From positions 5,934,232 through 5,998,231 of the forward strand of contig NC_060962.1 in assembly GCF_910589235.1 (NCBI RefSeq): 64,000 nt of DNA, written 5' to 3'. Source of the DNA: Vespa crabro. Taxonomy: Eukaryota > Arthropoda > Insecta > Hymenoptera > Vespidae. The position numbers were made by a program, and so were the translations under genes. Below, piece by piece: positions 57,801 to 64,000 of this stretch (position 1 is its first letter; each line of letters starts with the position of its first letter). Below the pieces are notes generated by a model. The model saw nothing but the letters and a program-made list of their open reading frames with translations. It was not told the DNA's origin and ran no database searches.

Positions 57801-59628
57801 CATAGATCCAGAAGATCGGACTAAGTTGCTCTCTTCATCGAATTATACGTTTTTGTCGAGGCGTGGACGTCCTGTGAAGATCGTGCCTAGGGATGACGAC
57901 ATATTTGTCTTGGACTCTCGAAGGAGCTGGGATCATCAAGAGTGCGAAGTAGATACGGAGCCGTGGCAGGTCGACACGAGCGCCACAAAGTATATAGTGA
58001 CGTGTTTTCAATCAGAGATATGTTCGGTACCGTTCGCGCGCCTCCTCAGGGACGAGAAGCCGCCGCTCTTGCAGAAGGAGGTTGAACACAACATTGACTC
58101 GAAGGATGAGTTTAAAATGGAAGCAGGCTCAACGGAGATTACTGAGTACTCTCACAAGTTCACAGAATCCGGCGGTGAATCGAGTGAAAAACCAAAGGAT
58201 AATAATGGTGAACGTAAACAATTAGATAAGAAGAAAAAAACGAAAACATTGAGCGACGTTTTATCTAGGATTAAAAGAGAGCCGGTCGAGATGAACGATC
58301 TTACACGAGAGTTATTTGAGAAAAAACATGATGGTTATAAAAAGGATACAGATGGTGAGACAAAGGCGAATAACAACATGGGAGAACACTTTGTAGATAT
58401 ACCGTCACAAAAAAGCGATGAGGAAGGACAACAATCGGTACCTACACAGAATGGATTAAATGATTCTGCGACAGTTATCAGCAACGTCGATTTGGAGAAG
58501 GTCGATATTAAGTCCGAGAGCGAAGAGCAAGAATCGCCGAGAGACGATAACGAGGGACCAAGATTACAGATAAGAGATCCTGCCGGTACCTTGAAGAGGA
58601 GACGAATAAGCGATTATGAGGATGAAAGTTATTCACGTGACGAAGCGAGTCTTTATCTCGTTACGGAGACGCAGGATAATTTGGCGCGTCGTTGCGTCTG
58701 TCTTTCCACTATCCTGAGGAACCTCACGTTCATACCAGGAAATGAGGCTGAATTTGCAAAGAACGTCACATTTCTCAGCCTACTTGGCAAACTCTTGTTG
58801 CTTTATCATGAGCACCCAGCGAGGGCACAAAAGACACGGAATTATGACAGAGAGGAAGATGCGGATTTTGCGGATTCCTGTAGCAGTTTGCAAGGTGAAA
58901 GCGAATGGTGGTGGGACTTTTTGCATCATATAAGAGAAAACATATTAGTGATGGCAGCGAATATAGCTGGCCATATGGATCTGAGCCAACATCCTGAGGA
59001 GATATCTCGTCCAGTTCTCGATGGTCTTTTACACTGGGCCGTATGTCCTGCAGCACATGGCCAGGATCCCTTCCCAACGGTTGGTCCAAATTCGGCTCTC
59101 TCGCCACAGAGACTTGCTCTAGAGGCACTTTGCAAGCTTTGCGTAACCGAATGCAACGTTGATCTGGTTGTTGCGACGCCGCCTTATTCGAGACTTCAGA
59201 GGCTCTGCTCTGTTTTAACCAGGCTTCTTTGTCGAAGCGAGGAACAAGTTCTCCGTGAATTTGGTGTAAATCTCTTACACTTCTTATCAGCAGCCGACAG
59301 CGGAGTGGCACGTACTATTGCCCTACAAACACCCTGCATAACGCTCTTGGTTTCGTTCATCGAGTATGCCGAAACGAGCGCTATAGGTGTTGCGAATCAG
59401 CATGGTCTTGCGGCTCTACGCGATAACCCCGAGTCCATGGGCACCAGCTTAGATATGTTACGACGCGCTGCCGGTACGCTACTCAATCTCGCCAGGCATC
59501 CAGACAACAGGACTCTTCTCCTACAACACGAATCACGTTTGCTCGCACTCGTTATGAGCCAGATTCTGGATCAGCAAGTTGCCGCGATCGTTGCGCGTGT
59601 GCTATTCCAGTGTTCCAGGGGTACGTAA
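45847..59628 (+). CDS. osa: Osa / ARID1 (BAF250) subunit of the BAP/SWI-SNF complex
   Basis: Twenty phase-matched exons encode about 2,071 aa: 45847-46638, 47021-47143, 47220-47426, 48203-48262, 51446-51578, 51747-51842, 52030-52355, 52421-52817, 52969-53094, 53240-53421, 53598-53639, 54479-54667, 55479-55698, 55774-55950, 56044-56203, 56287-56545, 56626-56791, 56872-57197, 57294-57533 and 57634-59628. The N-terminal half is disordered and rich in Pro, Gln, Ser, Gly and Tyr. The ARID DNA-binding domain is split between 54479-54667 (RRTWLDKLVSFMEERRTPI, then LFRLYLYVKDRGGF) and 55479-55698 (KTWKDIAGSLGIGASSSAAY, then LRKHYTKHLL). Gln/Pro-rich linkers follow, with a poly-Gln patch at 56957-56990. 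The BAF250_C region occupies the last exons (PLLYKRRKLT, GLLAESCWALDVLNILLFDD, LPGLLDVLLEHF, then an ARM-like C-terminus). Start ATGGCTGCG has a good Kozak context. It directs the BAP remodeller and restrains Wingless targets in flies. Confidence 0.96.
48263..51445 (+). promoter_or_regulatory. large osa intron with CpG-rich, promoter-like core
   Basis: The intron is 3.2 kb, the largest of the gene, and is unlike the other AT-rich osa introns. The segment from about 49090 to 51210 has many CpGs and near-even GC, like the true osa 5' UTR. It contains plausible donors (CTG|GTAGGT near 50330, CTG|GTACGT at 51085). An open frame at 50908-51084 ends in phase 0 at the second donor and could join exon 51446. 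A (GATC)n run lies at 48701-48727. Confidence 0.45.
54796..54872. repeat. (TATG)n/(TA)n array in an osa intron
   Basis: TA dinucleotides with regular TGTA units, just downstream of the first ARID exon. Confidence 0.9.
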
Positions 59629-60034
59629 CTCTGATGATCACCTGCCGACGACTACGTTCTTCTTCGTCCGTCTTTATCATCTCCGTCTCTGTGCCCGTAC
59701 GTATTATCTAGATTGTGAAAGGAGAAAAGAAAAAAAGGAGTGTTTTGACCGAATGACGATGATAATGATAATGAATGATAATGGTGATAAAATGGTGGTA
59801 TTGGTGATGATAGTGCTCGATGGTGATGGCACCAGGCTGAACGGGTAAGTCGATTGAACAATAACCGAACAGAAATTTATATCGGCCATCCGTCGTGCCG
59901 TGGTGTGCGAGTCCTAGTGATATGTGGAGACTTTCTCGTGGGCCCAGAGAGCGGTTGGAAGATGGCCAAGAGGTCAAAAAGTGTGCGAATGTACAAGCGC
60001 ATAAGAGAGAGCGAAAAACGCGCGAATGAAAGAT

Positions 60035-60192
60035 AGAGAGAAAGAGAGTGAGAAAGAGAGAAAGAGGGCGAGAGAGTTAGTCATGTGCGTGTGTGTGAGA
60101 AAGAAAGAGAGCAAGAGAGAGAGAGAGAGAGAAAGAAAGAAAGTATGAGAGAGAGAGAGAGAAAGAAAGAGAGAAAGAGAGAGAAAGAGGAA
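60035..60192. repeat. (GA)n-rich imperfect array
   Basis: GA and GAAA units interrupted by a short unique piece at about 60070-60100, in the probable osa 3' UTR. Confidence 0.9.
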
Positions 60193-60904
60193 ACAAAAGG
60201 AGAATAATAAAGAAAAAAGGATGGAACTAGTGCGAACACGAGAGTAGACGAGAGAAAAACGAAACGTCGGAGAATGCCATGGCAGCGCAATTGTAGTTTT
60301 ATATTTGAGGTATAAACAAAAAGTAAGAATGTTAATTATCGGTGTTAGCGCGTAGGGTATACTCGACGTCGTGCTCGCAGCCATCGGCGTATACCTTCCC
60401 CTTCGTGAATTGGATAATTAATATCGACTAGTGTAAGATATTTCATAGTAAAATGAGAGGAACAAAAGGGAAGAAAGGAAGGAAGAAAAACTCAAAGAAG
60501 AGGCAACGGTCAGCTGCATAATAATATATTATTAAAATCCAACAGAAAGAAAAAAAAGAAAAGAAACGTATGTCGACGATGAACCTAAAATGGTGCGATG
60601 TGGAAAAAACGATAATATATCGGGTGACGATTATTATATATATAAATATTAACGATAGTATAATGCAAATTTTTATATTTGCATGTTTTGTGCTGTAATT
60701 AGCGAGTAATTAAGATATTTTGTAGATAACACACAAACACACACACACTTCCATTGAATCTTTAATTCAATTTTTCGTGCCGCGTCGCGTCAGCGCGAAA
60801 GGAGAATGCGCGCGCGTAGCTTAAAAACACGGCGCTGCAAGAGTCTCGATTTTAGAAGCACAGGCAAACAAAGCTAGGACTGAAGAAAGACATTGCTAAT
60901 GATG

Positions 60905-61002
60905 AGAGAATGAGAGAGAAAGAGAGAGAGAGAAAGAGAGAGAGAAAGAGAAACATGTTGCGTGATGTTATGTTGTTGCTGTTGAATGAAAATATTAAGA
61001 GA

Positions 61003-61034
<32 letters not shown>
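60905..61034. repeat. two (GA)n arrays
   Basis: GA/GAAA array at 60905-60952 and a purer GA run at 61005-61034, separated by a GTT-containing unique piece. Confidence 0.9.
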
Positions 61035-61036
<2 letters not shown>

Positions 61037-61133
61037 ATGATAAAGATGGAATGAAGATAGAGCGGGAGATTATAGAATGAGGAGATAAGGAGAGAGAATG
61101 AAATAAAAATTTAGAGCGGTGCGAGAAAAAGGA

Positions 61134-61134
<1 letters not shown>

Positions 61135-61196
<62 letters not shown>
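61135..61196. repeat. (GA)n microsatellite
   Basis: Pure GA run of about 58 bp. Confidence 0.95.
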
Positions 61197-61256
61197 AAGA
61201 GTTATATGCCGAATGAGCGCGCGCGTTGTGCAATGTGTGTGAGTGTGTGTGTATGT

Positions 61257-61302
<46 letters not shown>
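61257..61302. repeat. (GA)n microsatellite
   Basis: GA run of about 40 bp, preceded by a (GT)n tract at 61232-61254. Confidence 0.95.
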
Positions 61303-61551
61303 CGTGAAAAGAATGATGATATACGAGAAAAACACGAATGCATGTGAGAGTAGTAGTGAGCGCGATTGATGGTCACGATAGAGCGTATATATATATATTA
61401 TATTGAAGGACGAGGAAGAAGTATGAGGATGCGCATGCGCGTTAACACGCGTTCATCTGAACATATATGATGCGTAGCAGTATATAATTCTGTATCTAAA
61501 GCAGAGCCGTTGGGTGTGGAGAAAGGGAAGGGGAGGGTGTGTTTGTAGAAT

Positions 61552-61625
61552 GAGAGAAAGAAAGCGAGAGCGTGAGAGAGAGAAAGAAAGAGAGAGAGAA
61601 AGAAAGAGAGAGAGAGAGAGAGAGT
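61552..61625. repeat. (GA)n microsatellite with AAAG interruptions
   Basis: GA and GAAA units, the last GA array of the cluster. Confidence 0.95.
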
Positions 61626-62496
61626 ACGAAACAAATGCTCAAGTATGCGTTGTTGCGTGCACGAAGGATGGGGGTGCTGGTAGAGAGAGAGGGGTGGGGA
61701 CAGTGTCTGTGAAAGAACAGCTTATGATAAAAAGGAAAAAAAAAAGAAAAAGAAATAAGAAATGAGTATGTCGAACGATCACTTAAGTATATCAGATTTC
61801 GCATTTCAGTGGATTTCATTTTCGATGGCTTCCTAAAAAAAAAAAAAAAGAGAATTGAAAGTAGCGATGTCTAACTGCAGTCTTTGGAATAAATCATATT
61901 TATAAACGTAATAAAATGCCGTTGTGATAAACTAACGCAGAAGAACGATTATAGTAAAAGCTCCGGGGTGATTATGTACTAAATGACTATAAAGAGAAAA
62001 AAGAAAAGAAGAAGAATTTAAACTTAAGATCGATCGTGCCATTAAACGACTGTAAGGGGGATATATTTATAACCAAGACTTTATGCTTTTTAAAGTGCAT
62101 ATATTATTGTAAAACTAACAAATACCGATTGTCAGCTTCTGCACATATTTTGAGGATTCTTGCATATACATTTACCTAATGTAAATCCCACTTGATCATC
62201 CATGCAACGGTAATGCATTGACTTGTTGTTGCACACCTTCCACTGGTACTTCCTTACTCAGTAGCGAAAGATCTAACCGACGAAATTAAGTTACAGAGCA
62301 ATAGCTATAAAGATTTGGATTTAATTTAAAGTAATTAGGAGATAATAAGTTAAACAGAACACTTTCCCTGGTCCCGGCTTCTCCCCAACCCCAAAGTATC
62401 CTACTCTATAGATATCTACATACGTGTAGCTCTTAAATTATTTACTTTAGTTCGAGTGGAGATGCCTGTAAGTGTAATTTACTAAGACTTTTTGTA

Positions 62497-62514
62497 AATA
62501 AATTATGAAATAAA
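62497..62514 (+). terminator. tandem polyadenylation signals, probable osa end
   Basis: Two AATAAA hexamers at 62497 and 62509, separated by six bases, before the minus-strand VPS13-like gene begins to end. Confidence 0.5.
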
Positions 62515-62605
62515 CTAGACGTACTTTATCCAGATGGATATGCAATCTGACTTCAAAAGATAAAAAATGTAGGACGATGAAGAATAACTTGCATTCATAA
62601 TAGAG

Positions 62606-62611
62606 TTTATT
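62606..62611 (-). terminator. polyadenylation signal of the VPS13-like gene
   Basis: TTTATT on the + strand (AATAAA on the minus strand), 57 bases past the stop codon at 62668. Confidence 0.5.
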
Positions 62612-62667
62612 ATGCCGAACTAATGTAAATATACATCAATTTTTCTTTTATAGTCAACTTTCATATA

Positions 62668-64000
62668 TTATACATCTTGTTTGGAACAAATACTGCTCTC
62701 CATATTCAAAGCCATTGCAGTATTTATTTTGCGACACAGCCATTCCAGGACTTCCATTTCCTTACTTTCCAAATACCAGTCTACAACGGCTGTTGACGCT
62801 TGTTCATTCTATAAAGTACAGAATTTTTTATCAGTGACTCTTCCATTGGTTTGTGAGCATTACATGGAACTATTTGGAATTTTTTTTTTTTCTTATATTT
62901 ATCACAAAAAATTTGATTTGCATAGGTATATGCATATTTACATATGCGTACTGGCACTAATATGCACAAATACGTCTTTATATTCCCATATAAGCATAAG
63001 AACTGCTAGGATGTATTTTTTGAATCATTTATAATGAATTAAATACCTTATTTACGTGCAGAACAAGCTTATCCTCAACAACAGTTGGTGGAGATAAATG
63101 ATTCATGTCAATGGACCATTTGATATTCCACAATCCCCATGCAGCCGCTTTTTCTATCAGGTAAACTCGTCTGAGGAAGAAGAAGTGTGTATTAAGTAAT
63201 TTTGCTATTTTTTTTAGTTATAAAACCTACTTACTGTAAAGATATAAGAGCAATCAGTTTTCCATCGTTAGAAAGTATACTATGTGCCCAATAGGTATCC
63301 ACTTGTCCATGGTAATCTTTATTTATGAGCTCTAACAAATGCATTCCTTTAGCTTTGTGCGTTGAGTATAACTCGACGCCCTGTGAAAAGATGAATTAAT
63401 CTTTTACAATGCAATTGCAATGCACAATGTATATATTGTACATGCACTGACCATGTAAGGGCTGATGAATCGCGGTAAACGAATTCGAGAAATGAATTTA
63501 CATCCCATTTCCTGTATCCTAAAATATATATTACTTATATATTATATATATAGACACATTATTTTAATTTTTATAAGTTAAAAACTTGATACAAAAAACA
63601 AAGAATTCATATTATAAAAGATATAATCACTTACTTTACATGATAACAAAACTAAGTCTTACCTTTTGATTATGTTCTCTATTAACTTAGGACACGTTTC
63701 TGCAGAAGCATTTTCTATCTTAAAGAATGCAGAAATTTTTTTTCCCAATGTTCTTAAGTAGTACTTTAATTCTTCTCGTTGAAGACCTATGATATTTGTT
63801 AAAGTAATTATCAATAAAGTGACGTTTACACGAATAAAGTTTATAAATATTTGTAGTAAATATAAGTTATTAATCATGATCTATATTATACTTACTATTT
63901 GTTGACAAAGAAATCAAACCAGAAAGTTCTAATTCAATGTCAGTAGAGAAAACTTTATTTATAGAGAACTTGGCTGGAGATATGTCAATACTATGAAAAT
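62668..64000 (-). CDS. C-terminal exons of a VPS13-like protein (partial)
   Basis: Six phase-matched exons on the minus strand: 63896 to beyond 64000, 63663-63786, 63452-63518, 63235-63380, 63047-63170 and 62668-62808, giving about 235 C-terminal residues. A segment FISRIRLPRFISPYMGVELY, then LLELINKDYHG and LSNDGKLIALISLQRVYLIE, recalls the R(I/L)RxPR...(I)RPY...L..I pattern followed by a PH-like domain at the end of VPS13 proteins. The following AWGLWNIKWSIDMNHL would be the next PH strands. This is from memory of the family and is moderate at best; it could be VPS13B or a different large scaffold. VPS13 proteins are bridge-like lipid transporters at membrane contacts. The upstream part is outside the window. 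Confidence 0.5.

Larger units (their letters stand above)
59629..62515 (+). other. probable osa 3' UTR with many GA arrays
   Basis: No conserved coding sequence; long frames here are GA-repeat artefacts on both strands. Two AATAAA hexamers at 62497-62502 and 62509-62514 are good end signals, which would make a 2.9-kb 3' UTR. Earlier alternative ends cannot be excluded. Confidence 0.55.

Noticed and set aside
58775..59311. 178-codon minus-strand frame opposite the last osa exon
   Set aside because: Shadow of the BAF250_C coding sequence.
60852..61819. Long Ser/Leu/Phe-rich minus-strand frames in the osa 3' region
   Set aside because: GA arrays read in reverse; no coding evidence.

Overview
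This is a eukaryotic nuclear window with spliced genes using GT..AG introns. It is AT-rich and carries many (GA)n/(CT)n, (AT)n, (CATA)n and (ATT)n microsatellites. The gene set (blistered/SRF, spätzle, ninjurin, osa, an HCN-like channel, TEDC1, ALKBH7) points to an insect. I favour a hymenopteran, from general impression of base composition and gene structure, without any database check. Exon boundaries below were built by hand by matching splice consensus and reading phase, so single junctions may be off.

Layout. 1-21 kb: the last three coding exons of a gene that best matches blistered (insect serum response factor), followed by a 7.2 kb stretch with no gene. The MADS-box exons must lie upstream of base 1. 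Introns and flank here are full of GA/CT microsatellites and hold islands of CpG-rich unique sequence, including a ~59-bp motif present twice and two perfect CArG boxes. 21.7-45 kb: a compact run of nine genes on both strands: UBASH3-like phosphatase (+), ETFB (-), CDC42 small effector (-), DNAJC7 (+), spätzle (-), TEDC1 (+), ninjurin (-), an unrecognised 363-aa protein (+), a divergent HCN-like channel (-) and ALKBH7 (-). 45.8-59.6 kb: osa/ARID1, about 20 coding exons encoding about 2,071 aa. One 3.2-kb intron has promoter-like features. 59.6-62.5 kb: probable osa 3' UTR full of GA arrays. 62.7-64 kb (-): the C-terminal exons of a gene that I tentatively place in the VPS13 lipid-transfer family; it runs off the right edge.

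The genes are not an operon or one pathway. Recurring themes are chromatin and transcription at both ends (blistered, osa), Toll immunity (spätzle), mitochondrial metabolism (ETFB, ALKBH7), chaperoning (DNAJC7) and a possible centriole/cilium pair (TEDC1 and perhaps the 363-aa protein). Several neighbours are head-to-head (CDC42SE/DNAJC7, spätzle/TEDC1, ninjurin/363-aa protein, ALKBH7/osa) or tail-to-tail with very short gaps (TEDC1/ninjurin, 181 bp; osa/VPS13-like).

The most interesting items are the HCN-like channel that lacks the GYG filter and the cyclic-nucleotide-contacting Arg, the duplicated ~59-bp element in the blistered intron, the possible internal osa promoter with a phase-compatible alternative first exon, the CAG|GTAAGT junction in osa, and TEDC1 in an insect.
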